Assembly: GCA_029237695.1 (NCBI GenBank)
Contig: CM055265.1
Location: forward strand, 121,659,078 to 121,723,077
Source: Conchocele bisecta
Taxonomy: Eukaryota > Mollusca > Bivalvia > Lucinida > Thyasiridae
DNA length: 64,000 nt
Direction of reading: 5' to 3'
The notes beneath the pieces are model-generated. The model was given only the letters and a program-made list of their open reading frames with translations. It had not been told where the DNA came from and ran no database searches. Shown here one piece after another: positions 16,777 to 27,929 of this stretch. The position numbers were made by a program, and so were the translations under genes. Within the stretch, counting starts at the first letter, position 1, and every line of letters starts with the position of its first letter.

Positions 16777-17076
16777 GTGGAGCGCCGTGGCGTAATGGTT
16801 AGTGTGTCGGACTACTGATCCAAGGGTCGTGGGTTCGAGCCTGACTAGCGGCGTGCGTTGTGTCCTTGAGCAAGACACTTTATCCACACTGCTCCAGTTC
16901 ACCCAGCTGTAAATGGGTACAGATAATTCGTAGTTGCTCTGTAAATACGAATTACCGGCTTCTCTAAAAAAATCTCTACCTCTACCTCTGTTCTTTCTCC
17001 CATTCTTGGGAGACGGCATGCAAGGTCCTAGAGCCAGTGCCGCCGTTAAATATAAGCTAAAAAAACAAAAAAACAA
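16777..17076 (+). mobile_element. tRNA-derived SINE inside the Polinton
   Basis: About 300 bp flanked by a 10-bp target duplication AACAATTGGT (16767-16776 and 17077-17086). Box A TGGCGTAATGG (16788-16798) and box B GGTTCGAGCCT (16832-16842) give the RNA polymerase III promoter. A core TTGAGCAAGACACTTTATCC followed by ACCCAGCTGTAAATGGGTA is of the type shared by many metazoan SINEs, and an A/C-rich tail (AAAAAAACAAAAAAAC) closes it. Confidence 0.9.
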
Positions 17077-17177
17077 AACAATTGGTCCTCGTGTGTGCCA
17101 TGTTGTTGATCCGGTATGACGTCCGTCTCGTCTGTTTAATGGTAGCAGTCTCCAAATACGTGTGAATTTGGTGATGT

Positions 17178-17250
17178 AATTGCGTAGCTCAAAGGTGCCG
17201 GCCTAAACGATTTCTGCCTAAGAGCTTGCAATTTCGGAAACCAAATTCAC
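17178..17250 (+). repeat. decayed tRNA-like segment
   Basis: GCGTAGCTCAAAGGTGCCGG resembles a tRNA 5' half with box A (TAGCTCAAAGG); the expected box B is degraded (GCAATTTCGGAAACC). Probably a broken SINE head. Flanking it, GTGTGAATTTGG (17160) and CCAAATTCACAC (17242) form an inverted pair. Confidence 0.35.
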
Positions 17251-17300
17251 ACAATAGGCTCGCCTTACTTCATCGGTTTCTCTAAATTGAGGAATTGACA

Positions 17301-17573
17301 ATGGGGTTAAAGGCGACCCGTAAAAACGAGACTGTGAGCCAACAGATGCGTGGGCTTAAGAAAGGTCCCAACACCCCCAGTGGCTGGGTGCCGGCTAAGA
17401 AATCTGCCCAGTCGCTGGGGTTGTGTACTCGAGTGGAGGCTTTTGCTATTTTTTTAATTTACAAATTATTAATAATTTTTCAATATCGTAGAAATAAATT
17501 AGCTATAGTGGAGGAAAATGCCTTGTTGAAAAATAAATATGACAACGGGATGAAAATAAATCCTTTTTATTAG
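17301..17573 (+). CDS. possible small basic membrane protein, right end of Polinton
   Basis: 90 codons starting MGLKATRKNETVSQQMRGLKKG: a basic N-terminal third, a hydrophobic segment (VEAFAIFLIYKLLIIF) and a C-terminal tail that runs into the right TIR. The first half is richer in G+C than the surrounding repeats. Could be a DNA-binding or core-like Polinton protein; could also be chance. No homology recognised. Confidence 0.35.
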   Translation: MGLKATRKNETVSQQMRGLKKGPNTPSGWVPAKKSAQSLGLCTRVEAFAIFLIYKLLIIFQYRRNKLAIVEENALLKNKYDNGMKINPFY

Positions 17574-17768
17574 TATAGCTTTATCTGTTCAATTGGCAGT
17601 GAAAAATACGTGATGTATTATGACACCAATTGTCACGTTTTTTGTGTTGGTGACCAGTTTGTGCTATTGGACGAACAAGGTGTTTTTTCGGGGGTGGTGG
17701 TGGTAGTATATAGGGGTGAAAATGATACCACCGTTAGGTGGTATCATTTTGACTCCCTATATACTACT
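17488..17768 (-). repeat. Polinton right terminal inverted repeat
   Basis: 281 bp, the reverse complement of the left TIR, ending ...CCCTATATACTACT. The hairpin at 17702-17768 has loop GTTA. Differences from the left TIR are few (for example AAGGTG for CACGGTG), which indicates a rather young insertion or repair of one end from the other. Confidence 0.95.
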
Positions 17769-17773
17769 ACCTT
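17769..17773. repeat. target-site duplication, right
   Basis: ACCTT, identical to 2433-2437. Confidence 0.85.
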
Positions 17774-18267
17774 CTTTTTGTTCACATTATTTCATTTGTT
17801 ATACTAGGTTGTGTCCGACCTAGGTAAATGAGCTGTAATTTCATATTATTTGCATAAATATGTTCCAACTACGTTATTTTAGCAAGATAACAATACTTCT
17901 CAAATGAACATGTGCACTTTCCGCCACATTAGCGTTAATAAAATCTCGGAATGTGTTATGATACGAGGTCGTGTACGACCGAAGTTAGAAGCCTTGTTCA
18001 TATATTTAGAGTTATACCGATGAAAGCCGAAAGCCGAAACACGCCGAATGCCTGTGGATATGAACACTCCAGTCCTGCTTACACAGTCCTTCTCTAGTCA
18101 TTAATTATGTCCATGAGTGCCGAATATTGATTGTTAACTGGCGCATACACCTCTACTATGAAACATTGTTCATATTATAATAAATATACATAGTATATAA
18201 TGTGCAATGGACGTACTACTTTGTGCTCTCTAAATTACGGAGCCCCGCAGCTGACGTAGAATTCTTT
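17774..18267. other. host intergenic DNA
   Basis: AT-rich, no gene or clear repeat seen. Confidence 0.5.
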
Positions 18268-18590
18268 TTTTTATTAATTCGTTCCCATGAAATAACAATT
18301 CTTACCCTCAATTTAACAATTCGTTCCCACGAAATAACAATTCGTTCCCACGGGAACGAATTGTTAATTCGTGGGAACGAATTAATATTGTTATATCGGG
18401 GGAACGACTTGTTAATTCGAAGGAACAAGTTGTTAAATTGAGGGAACGAATTGTCATTTCGTGGGAACGAATTGTTAATTCGATGGAACGAATTGTTATA
18501 TCGTGGGAACTAATTGTTGCTTCGAGGGAATGAATTGTTAAATTGAGGGAACGAATTGTTATTTTGTGAGAACGAATTAATAAAAAAAAT
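18268..18590. repeat. inverted tandem array of GGGAACGAATTGTTA units
   Basis: About 15 imperfect units of ~20 bp built on GAACGAATTGTTA(A/T)TTCG. Orientation flips once at about 18355 (AACAATTCGTTCCCACGGGAACGAATTGTT split at its centre), so the left four units can pair with the right ones. Confidence 0.85.
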
Positions 18591-20518
18591 TACATGACTC
18601 CGTATTAATCAGGGGTTATGGACATTAACTCCTGCTCTGAAAATGAAGATTCGCATTTTGAGTTGTTTCCCTTATACTGATACATTGGCTCCCTCCAACC
18701 TCAAAAGAGACGAATCATGCGGTTTTGTACCTCAGAAGATGTGCGATTTTTTTCAGAAATATCTACAAAACTTAGAATAGTTTCTGTAAAGGAGGTCGGA
18801 TATTGATGAAAATTCATGAATTCTTAGATCTTTGTTCTACTCGGCCGGTCTCGTATAGGTTTGCATGGAAATGATTCGGCATCGATGCATATGCTACCAG
18901 CTAAACGTATCATTTATGCTAGAACAATCACAACTCGCTCTACAAGGTTGTCTAAACATTTTAAATGAATCACACTGGTCATATATAAGTGTAAAAACAA
19001 ATTTGTAAATACTTTGACAGCCATTTTGATAATACAATGTACGTATGCCATATGTTGTAATAGGACATTTAGAAGCCATGGACACATATGTATCTTAACA
19101 CTGTTTTTACATAACACATATTTAAGGTCATAGAAAGATACACGTGGCTTCAATGATAATTGCTTCATACGAGTGGTGTGATACATGTATATGAAAGATA
19201 TGTGTATATTGTCTTGTTACTATATACTATATAGTACATCGAGTTGCCATCTCCGCCATATTTGTATGTACAAGCCATCGCACAGTTTCACCACTTCGAG
19301 CGTTTGTCACAATCAGCAGACATACGATAGTAAACCTAATAACATTTGGTGCAATACATCATAGACATATATAACAACAGCGTGCTAAATATATTATGCC
19401 AGCAAAATGTACAAAAGACGAGATATCGAAGCATTCTCCCATCAATATAACAAAAATGTCAATGTATAAATCTTTAGATCTGATGCACAGCTTATTGTTA
19501 GTGTACACGCTACCCATATGTTAAGCCATATTTACTTGCATAGTAGCCGAGTCGACACCAATGACATTACACTCTGATAACTGCTTACATGTCTTGGATT
19601 TGAATTAATACATGTATTTATCGACAGCACTGTGTATTTATCTTACTGTTACACAGCCATTACAGGATTCTCAAACAGTTTACAATGGATCAACAAACAG
19701 AAATCAGACTTTGTATATACGTGTGATGAAAACAACCCATATTCCGTTGTTGTTTAACGTCCTCGGAAGATATTGCACCAAATTGTATGTGTGTATATGT
19801 CAGATTATATGTGGTATGTGTCGAACGCCACGAGAGGTAAAACTGACTGATGGCTTGTACACACTAAAATGGCTGACATAGCAACTCCATGCGCCGTATA
19901 GTATATAGTATAAAGTAAAAAGCTAATCTTAACTCTATGTTATACATATATACAATCACGTTTAGGATGGATTAGTGAATTTATGGTAAAGTGTGTCAAG
20001 TAACAGTATATATATTTTGTAGGAATATGAAAAGAGTACTTTTGCCAGGCAACTTGGATTTCTCGAAATGCCCAAATGGAGTAAGCTGCTTGCCACACTG
20101 GAGCCATTAATACAAATCCCGATGATAATAAATGATCAGATAAAAGAAAAAAAACAACAACAAAATAATACAACTTTTTGGGTAGGCTAACAATCGCATT
20201 TCTGCTTCAAGGCCACGCTTGTTGAACATGTAATGACTGGTGTGAACTACTCTATGATTTATGAAACAGTAGCTTGTATTGCGTTTCTCATAACTGCACA
20301 TCCCGTAAATGATAGACAGTGTATCATGTATATAGCTTATTACTACCGCGTCGTCTGTTTGCAGAGCTGTCCAGAACTACACTTGCCTGTCATAACGTAA
20401 TTAGTCTAGCGTCTATTTTCCAGATCAGTTCTCTCTCAACCGTACTTGTAACATTTGTTTCCAGCATCCGTACGAATAGCCACTTATTCAGACGCCGCAA
20501 ATCAGCCGCACTATCCGT
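18591..20518. other. host intergenic DNA, nothing specific
   Basis: AT-rich and without supported genes; short frames lack domain or codon signal. Confidence 0.5.
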
Positions 20519-20596
20519 ATTGGGTAAGGCACTACTAAAGTGTCTAAAATCGAATGATCAGATTTTAGACACTTTAGTGGTGCCTGACCCAATACG
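20519..20596. repeat. foldback, ~35-bp arms
   Basis: ATTGGGTAAGGCACTACTAAAG...GTCTAAAAT faces ATTTTAGACACTTTAGTGGTGCC...ACCCAAT with a short loop; probably the remnant of a MITE. Confidence 0.8.
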
Positions 20597-20848
20597 GTTA
20601 GTAAGTCATGTGCAGGGCTGTCAGGTGAACACCAAGCACATAGAGTTGGCCGTATTCTACTGTATTAAGACCCATTTTCTGTGGATAGTGTCTCGCGCTC
20701 GTTACTTCTCCTCCGAGATGAAAGCCATGATCATCGGTAAAAATGTAAATCTAATTAATCAGTAATGTCTGGTATCAAATAGAATAAATAGTCATTATAT
20801 ACTGTTGGCCGATGCTTCAAAAAGAATTATGTCCCGGTTGATGAAATA

Positions 20849-21022
20849 CCGTAATAACCCTAAACATTCGGACAAAACAAATTGAATCCAAATACATTGT
20901 TATTGTGATAAACAAGTACAGCCATACTAACTGTAAACATTTGGACACATCTTTGTCGTGGGAAACGATATTAATGTGTGTTTCCAAGAATAAATTGTGT
21001 CCAAATATTAGGGTTATTACGG
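20849..21022. mobile_element. TA-flanked MITE, Tc1/mariner-like
   Basis: 174 bp with ends CCGTAATAACCCTAA...GGACA and TGTCC...TTAGGGTTATTACGG, flanked by TA on both sides. Non-coding. Confidence 0.8.
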
Positions 21023-21226
21023 TAGGGAATACCATATAAAAGGTGCATGATCACGTGGTTATAACAACAACAACAACAGTGGCTGAAAGTGTTGAAATAT
21101 TGAAAGTATTATTTGATATTTTCCATACTATGAAACGGATTTTGATGAAATATGGCGCAGCAAACGCGTCTTCGTGTCTAGCATTTGGTGGTCCATGGAG
21201 TTTGGCACAGACTTATGTCATATTTG

Positions 21227-21279
21227 CGAAGAATCGATTTCCGTGAGAGACACGGAAACACGGAAATCGATTCTTCGCA
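21227..21279. repeat. foldback, 20-bp arms
   Basis: GCGAAGAATCGATTTCCGTG and its exact reverse complement, 13 bases apart. Confidence 0.85.
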
Positions 21280-21334
21280 AAAACGACAGAAGTTTGGGCG
21301 AAAATACAGAGACCACCACTTTGGTTTATCTACG

Positions 21335-24265
21335 TGTATCATATGTTTCACCTAACTACAGTCATTGCTCACAGAAACTACGATGTTGTATAAATTCCGT
21401 TTTGGGCGCATTTTATAAATGGCCAGTTGTAAATCGTCTTTCGTACGTTATGGCTTATAGACACGAATTGTTTGGGTACGTTCAACATTGGTACCCATCT
21501 TCAAGGACGGGCAGGTATGCATTGGTTGAATACTTTCACCAATACTTTCATTCAGGACTCACTAGCGCAGTGGTCTAAGGCGTTGTGTTCCTCGTTCAAC
21601 GTAAGGGGGCTGTTACCAGTTAATTTCAAATTATGAATTTAACGCCCTCGAACAGCATGCATTTAATGCAATATTCCAAGTATGTGGGCAGACAGCAAAA
21701 TGTGTTCGACATTTATGGGCAAGACACACTGGAAGCTTTTAAATAAACACAAATATGCTGCTCTATAAGTGTTCCTAATTACCTATGCAGGAATGTGAAC
21801 TATCTCTGTGCAGCCTCTTTAAGATGATCAAATTCTGAGGCGAAATTTCCACTTTCGGACCATGCAGTGTCACGTCACTTGCGGAAGTAGAGACTGAAAG
21901 TTGCATATTTTCTCAATCATCATCCAGAGGAAAATGTACTGTCGTGGTGCAAACCCATTCCCATCAATACGTTTTCTCTGGAATAAGTTATAGTTTGAAA
22001 CTCCCAGAAATGTCTGTTGTTTTGATTAGTGTGTGTCACAACATACCCTAAATGCGTCGTTGCTAATTTCTGACCAATGGGAACAGGTCAGATGACACTG
22101 GAATGAGCATTCATTAATTAATACGATGTAAGCTCTGATTAAAATCAAATATCAAGTAGAACATAATAATTCAACAATCAAAGTCAATTTTAATCAGCAG
22201 AAAGTGTAATATTTATAAATTTCACCGGTGCCATTGTACGAAGCTGGATATTCAAATATCCTATTTGCATGTGACCTTACAGGCTGAAATTCCGAACATA
22301 TACAAGCGCTGTAATACAGTGTTTACTAAAGTTAGTTTTATTCTGAATAGTGTCTTCCAAACTGAATGGCAAACATTAGGCGTATATAAAAAACATACTG
22401 TGTCGATGCGCACGCTGATCTTATGCTACATTGGTCGCAACAGAAATGATGAATATTCGAATCTGCAGAAACACATTTTTAAAAAAAATTAAAAAGATTC
22501 TGATTGGGGATTCGAACTCATATACGTGTCATACCATCGAAAGTCCAGACAAGACCTGCACGGAGCCATTGCACCACGTCGTCCAATACGCTATGAAGAA
22601 TGCAATGGTCATTCACTACGAAACAGTTATGAAATATGTTAATTTTGGATTGAATCCAGCACATGTGATCAAAAAGGATTCAGTAGCCGTATACGTTCGC
22701 CCTTTCCCGATTCGTTCCCGTATTTTTTGTTACATTATAAAATGCAATTCACTTTTGATCGAAAACAACGCACTGGGTGACACAGAGTTTGAAAATATTT
22801 ATTTTCGACATCTTTGGTTTATCTACGTGTATCATATGTTTCACCTAACTACAGTCATTGCTCACAGAAACTACGATGTTGTATAAATTCCGTTTTGGGC
22901 GCATTTTATAAATGGCCAGTTGTAAATCGTCTTTCGTACGTTATGGCTTAGACACGAATTGTTTGGGTACGTTCAACATTGGTACCCGGCTTCAAGGACG
23001 GGCAGGTATGCTTTAGTTGAATACTTTCACCAATACTTTCATTCAGGACTCACTAGCGCAGTGGTCTAAGGCGTTGTGTTCCTCGTTCAACGTATGCAAT
23101 GGTATGTCGTCGTAGTTCAAATTAGAACGAGAGCGTATAATTTTTACTTTTCATTTTATTATTTTTTTGATTTCCCATTACCATTTTTCTTTCTGCATAA
23201 ACGTGTTTATGCGATCTGGAAATTTGCAAAATATCAATCATTTCGACATAAGCTACCCATAAATTCCAAATCTGCTTTGCAAGTTATACGAATATCAAGG
23301 ATGAAGATCTTTTTTAATTGATATTTGTATCACACTGGGCATTTTCAACTGTCAGCTATGTGATTGCAACGGCATTGCACGGTGCCGTTTTCATCACTTC
23401 CTATTTACATGTTCTTATTCCGGTCATGCGAGGTCATGACTTATATTGCGCATGTAGTAATGACTATGATTACTGCGGTACCTATTAAGAAAAGAGTTGT
23501 GTCTGAATGATCCACTTTTGAAGTTTTGTTATGTAGCTTTTTTTAATTGAGAGATACAGAAAACATTTAATGTGTGGCGGTAAGGGGGCTGTTACCAGTT
23601 AATTTCAAATTATGAATTTAACGCCCTCGAACAGCATGCATTTAATGCAATATTCCAAGTATGTGGGCAGACAGCAACATGTGTTCGACATTTGTGGACA
23701 AGACACGCTAGAAGCTTTTAAATAAACACAAATATGCTGCTCTATTAGTGTTCCTTACCTATGCAGGAATGTGAACTATCTCTGTGCAGCCTCTTTAAGA
23801 TGATCAAATTCTGAGGCGAAATTTCCACTTTCGGACCATGCCGTGTCACGTCACTTGCGGAAGTAGAGACTGAAAGTTGCATATTTTCTCAATCATCATC
23901 CAGAGGAAAATGTACTGTCGTGGTGCAAACCCATTCCCATCAATACGTTTTCTCTGGAATAAGTTATAGTTTGAAACTCCCAGAAATGTCTGTTGTTTTG
24001 ATTAGTGTGTGTCAACAACATACCCTAAATGCGTCTTCGCTAATTTCTGACCAAAGCATACATGCCCGTCCATGAAGTCGGGTACCACTGTTGAACGTAC
24101 CCAAACAATTCGTGTCTAAGCCATAACGTACGAAAGACGATTTACAACTGGCCATTTATAAAATGAGCTCAAAATGGAATGTATACAACATCGTAGTTTC
24201 TGTGAGCAATGACTGTAGTTAGGTGAAACTTATGATACACGTAGATAAATCAAAGATGTCGAAAA
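21335..24265. repeat. mosaic of direct and inverted duplicated blocks
   Basis: Block A at 21335-21596 recurs directly at 22815-23092 and inverted at 24056-24262. Block B at 21598-22070 (AAGGGGGCTGTTACCAGTT onward) recurs directly at 23581-24053. Block C at 22208-22830 recurs inverted from about 24240 to 24865. Block A ends in a tRNA-like GCGCAGTGGTCTAAGGCG with no box B. The layout suggests one composite repeat inserted several times and rearranged; no protein is encoded. Confidence 0.75.
22497..22583 (-). mobile_element. tRNA-like SINE head (minus)
   Basis: Reverse copy of the head at 24480-24565: box A TGGTGCAATGG, box B AGTTCGAATCC, next to an A/T-rich tract. Not a tRNA gene: the cloverleaf arms do not fit and the sequence lies in a repeated block. 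Confidence 0.6.
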
Positions 24266-24479
24266 TAAATATTTTCAAACTCTGTGTCACCCAGTGCGTT
24301 GTTTTAGATCAAAAGTGAATTGCATTTTATAATGTAACAAAACGTATGGGAACGAATCGGGAAAGGGCGAACGTATACGGCTACCATTTTGATCACATGA
24401 GCTGGATTCTAGCCAAAATTAACATATTTCATAACTGTTTCGTAGTGAATGACCATTGCATTCTGTATAGCGTATTGGA

Positions 24480-24565
24480 CGCCGTGGTGCAATGGCTCCG
24501 TGCAGGTCTTGCCTGCACTTTCGATGGTATGACACGTATATGAGTTCGAATCCCCAATCAGAATC
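24480..24565 (+). mobile_element. tRNA-like SINE head (plus)
   Basis: CGTGGTGCAATGGCTCC (box A) and ATGAGTTCGAATCCCCAAT (box B), followed by TTTTTTAATTTTTTT. A fragment of the same head recurs at 24866-24900. Confidence 0.65.
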
Positions 24566-24939
24566 TTTTTTAATTTTTTTAAAAATGTGTTTGCAGATTC
24601 GAATATTCATCATTTCTGTTGCGACCAATGTAGCAGAAGATCAGCGTTCGCATCGACACAGTATGCTTTTTATATACGCATAATGTTTGCCATTCAGTTT
24701 GGAAGACACTATTCAGAATAAAGCTAACTTTAGTAAACACTGTATTACAGCGCTTGTGTATGTTCCGAATTTCAGCCTGTAAGGTCACATGCAAATAGGA
24801 TATTTGAATATCCAGCTTCGTACAATGGCACCGGTGAAATTTATAAATATTACACTTTCTGCTGATTCGATGGTATGACACGTATATGAGTTCGAATCCA
24901 CAATAAAAAATTTTTTTTTAAAATGTGTTTCTGCAGATT

Positions 24940-25690
24940 CGAAATTACTCATTTTCCGGACAGCCATAAAATTTAACTTGCGATATCTCATATCATACCG
25001 ACCGAGGATAATTAAATGTGTATACACCTGAAATTATAGCATAATTAATTGAATTAGCTTGAAGTTCAAGTTAGCATTCCTCAAAATTACTTATTTTTCC
25101 AGACCGCCAAAAAATTGAACTTGCGATATCTCATATCATACCGACCATTGTTAATCACCTGAAATTATAGCATAATTAATTGAATTTTCTTGAAGTTCAA
25201 GTTAGCATTCCTAAAAACTTAATTATTTTTCCAGACACCCATAAAATTTAACTTGCAATATTTCATATCATACCGACGGAGGATAATTCAATGTGTATAC
25301 ACCTGAAATTATAGTATAATTAATTGAATTAGCTTGAAGTTCAAGTTACCATTCCTAAAAATTTAATTTAATACTTATTTTTCCAGACAGCCAAAACATT
25401 TAACTTGCGATACTTGAAGTTCAAGTTACCATTCCTAAACAATTAATTTAATACTTATTTTTCCAGACAGCCAAAACATTTAACTTGCGATACTTGAAGT
25501 TCAAGTTACCATTCCTAAACAATTAATTTAATACTTATTTTTCCAGACAGCCAAAACATTTAACTTGCGATATCTCATATCATACCGACCGAGAATAATT
25601 AAATGTGAATACACCTGAAATTATAGCATAATTAATGGAATTAACTTGAAGTTCAAGTTAGCATTCCTAAAAATTATTTATTTTTGCTGA
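24940..25690. repeat. AT-rich tandem array, 70-140-bp units
   Basis: Units share TTAACTTGCGATATCTCATATCATACC, ATAATTAATTGAATTAGCTTGAAGTTCAAGTTAGCATTCCTAAAAATTACTTATTTTTCCAGAC in pieces. At 25400-25560 a shorter ~70-bp unit is repeated three times. The same family returns at 27930-29260. Confidence 0.85.
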
Positions 25691-25774
25691 CCAACACAAA
25701 AAATAGAAATGGACGCTTGTCGACAAGTGCATGTGTATCCCCCTCCCCAGATACACAAGTAGTTTGAATAAAGG

Positions 25775-26070
25775 GTGTTCGAGTTATGCTCCGGAGACAA
25801 AATCAGTGACGGAAAAACAAAGGGAGATAACTAAAAAAGTAGTAATGCAAGAGTTGTCATTCTTGCGTGACACACCTTTAGGGTCATGGTCTATGCATGT
25901 GTGAAGTTTCATGAACATATTCCAAAGGGTGTTCGAGTTATGCTCCGGACACGAAATCAGTGCACGAAACAACAAAGGGAGATAACTAAGAAATTAACGA
26001 CGCAAGAGTTGTCATTCTTACGTGCGACACACCTTTGGGTCGTCTTCTATGCATGTGTGGAGTTTAATAA
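25775..26070. repeat. tandem ~145-bp repeat (AAGGGAGATAACTAA family)
   Basis: Two units with AACAAAGGGAGATAACT, GCAAGAGTTGTCATTCTT and CCAAAGGGTGTTCGAGTTATG. Further units are at 26755-26825 and 27430-27870. Local reading frames are by-products of the repeat. Confidence 0.8.
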
Positions 26071-26149
26071 ACTAGAAAATGTGTTCATAGAACACGGATG
26101 TCCCACATATCGCTTTGATAATAAATGAGGCCAAATTCCAAGTCAACAT

Positions 26150-26740
26150 TTTCTTTTACCTGAGCGTTAAAGTTTTTGAAGCACCAAGTATGTGACCTTG
26201 ACCCTGGGCTTGGCGTGGGCAGGACGAACGTGGATTTGGCACAGGGCGGTAGAGAACCATTAAAGCAATGCATATATGAAATATGAAGCTGATCCGTGAA
26301 AGAAAACAGAAATTATAAGATATTTACCCGAGCGTTAAAGTTTTTGAAGCACTAAGTATGTGATCTTAACCCTGGGCTTGGCGGGGGCAGGACTAACGTG
26401 GATTTGGCACAGGGCGGTAGAGGACCATTAGAGCAATGTGTATATGAAATATGAAGGAGATCGGTCGAAAGATGAAGAAATTATGAGACATTTACCCGAG
26501 TGTTAAAGTTTTGTGACGGACGGACGGACGGGACGACGGGAGGACGGGACGCACGTTCCTACGAATGAATACTTGTTGGGTTTTTACACTATAAAAATAC
26601 CCAACAAGAGTACCCAACACTATCCTAAACCTACCCAATAAGATCCCCATACGCTTACAACAAGTACCCATTCGTGTGTGCGGACGGACGGACGGACGGA
26701 CGGACAAGGGTAACACTAAATGCCCCCTCCACTATCGTGG
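26150..26740. repeat. tandem repeat with GACGGACGGACGG tail
   Basis: Two to three ~180-bp units around GTATGTGA(C/T)CTT(G/A)ACCCTGGGCTTGGCG, then GGACGGACGGAC runs and a partial foldback (ACTTGTTGGGTTTTTAC ... GTACCCATTCG). A related array is at 46260-47330. Confidence 0.75.
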
Positions 26741-26918
26741 TGGGGCATAAAAATATTCCAAAGGGTGTTCGAGTTATGCTCTGGATACAAAATCAGAGCA
26801 TGAAACAACAAAGGGAGATAAGTAAACAAGAATTCTGCGGAATCAAATGCCTCGCCTTGTCCCGCCTTGACCTCGAGCCTGGGCCCGAAAGCAATTTTCA
26901 CTGGCCCGAACATATTAT

Positions 26919-26984
26919 ACAATTATTGACTAGTGAGCCATAGAATATCAGATTATATTCTATGGCTCACTAGTCAATAATTGT
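26919..26984. repeat. foldback, ~29-bp arms
   Basis: CAATTATTGACTAGTGAGCC...ATAGAATAT and its near-exact reverse complement around a CAGATT loop. Confidence 0.85.
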
Positions 26985-27429
26985 TTTACTATATGATAAT
27001 AGTCTGTATATAGCACTTACGACCTTATGCTACTAGACAAAAATTGAAAAAGAATTTGAAGAAAAAAAATGAAAAAAAAAATGGAAAAAAAGAGTTTAAA
27101 AATTAAAAATAATAATGCTTGCTACTGGAGCCCAGAATTTTTTTTCATAGTCCTATATTTATCTACATATATCTGCACAGGTCCATATAATGCCACAATA
27201 TTTTCAACACAGTTTACGGAAATGTAATATACAATGTATTAATTTACCTGTATAAATTACCTGTGGTCAGATAGTGGTGAAACTGGACATTTGCACATGC
27301 TAGCACATGCACAGGTGAATGGTTCTCCCAGTCTCTATTGTTCAACCGGAGAAGGCTATTGTTCTCTCTACAGGTAAGGTGTACAGAGCACACGAGAAAA
27401 CGGATCTTCATGCATTATTGTCCAGTTTG

Positions 27430-27870
27430 TAGAGTGCGCAAAACAAAAAAGGGAGATAACTCAAAAATTAGCTAAGCAAGAGTTGTCATTCTTGTGCGCG
27501 ACACACCTCCGGGTCGTGGTGTATGCATGTGTGAAGTTTCATGAAAATATTCCAAAGGGTGGTCGAGTTATGCTCAATCAGTGCGCAAAACAAAAAAGGG
27601 AGATACCTAAACAATTAGCTATGCAAGAGTTGTCATTCTTGTGCACGACATACCTTCGTGATGTGGTCTATGCATGTGTGAAGTGTCATGAAAATATTCC
27701 AAAGGGTGGTCGAGTTAATGCTCAATCAGTGTGCGAAACAAAAAAGGGAGATAATTAAAAAATTAGCTATGCAAGAGTTGTCATTCTTATGCGCAACACA
27801 CCTTCGGGTCGTGGTCTATGCATGTGTGACGTTTCATGAAAATATTCCAAAGGGTGTTCGAGTTATGCGG
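27430..27870. repeat. tandem ~147-bp repeat, three units
   Basis: Same family as 25775-26070, units starting at GCAAAACAAAAAAGGGAGATA and ending GGTGGTCGAGTTATGCT. No gene. Confidence 0.8.
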
Positions 27871-27929
27871 ACGCGGACTCGGACGCGGCCCGCTGTCAAA
27901 CCCATAGTATCCCCCGACAGAGTCCGGGG

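Larger units (their letters stand above)
2438..17768. mobile_element. Polinton/Maverick (adintovirus-like) element
   Basis: A 15.3-kb self-synthesising DNA transposon or endogenous virus. It has inverted terminal repeats (2438-2721 and 17488-17768) starting AGTAGTATATAGGG, a 5-6 bp target duplication, and the diagnostic set: protein-primed family B DNA polymerase, retroviral-type integrase, FtsK/HerA-type packaging ATPase, double-jelly-roll major capsid protein and penton-like minor capsid protein. The usual adenain-like maturation protease is not visible; it could lie in the 500-N gap. Several genes carry frameshifts or stops, so this copy is probably not autonomous. A SINE has inserted near its right end. 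Confidence 0.97.

Noticed and set aside
16781..16850. tRNA gene
   Set aside because: A and B boxes are present but the arms do not form a cloverleaf; core, tail and 10-bp target duplication show a SINE.
16219..17076. Open frames of up to 285 codons across the gap
   Set aside because: They consist mostly of N and are joined by the placeholder gap.
24480..24565. tRNA gene
   Set aside because: Box A and B match, but the sequence lies in a duplicated block, with an inverted copy at 22497-22583, and lacks proper stems.
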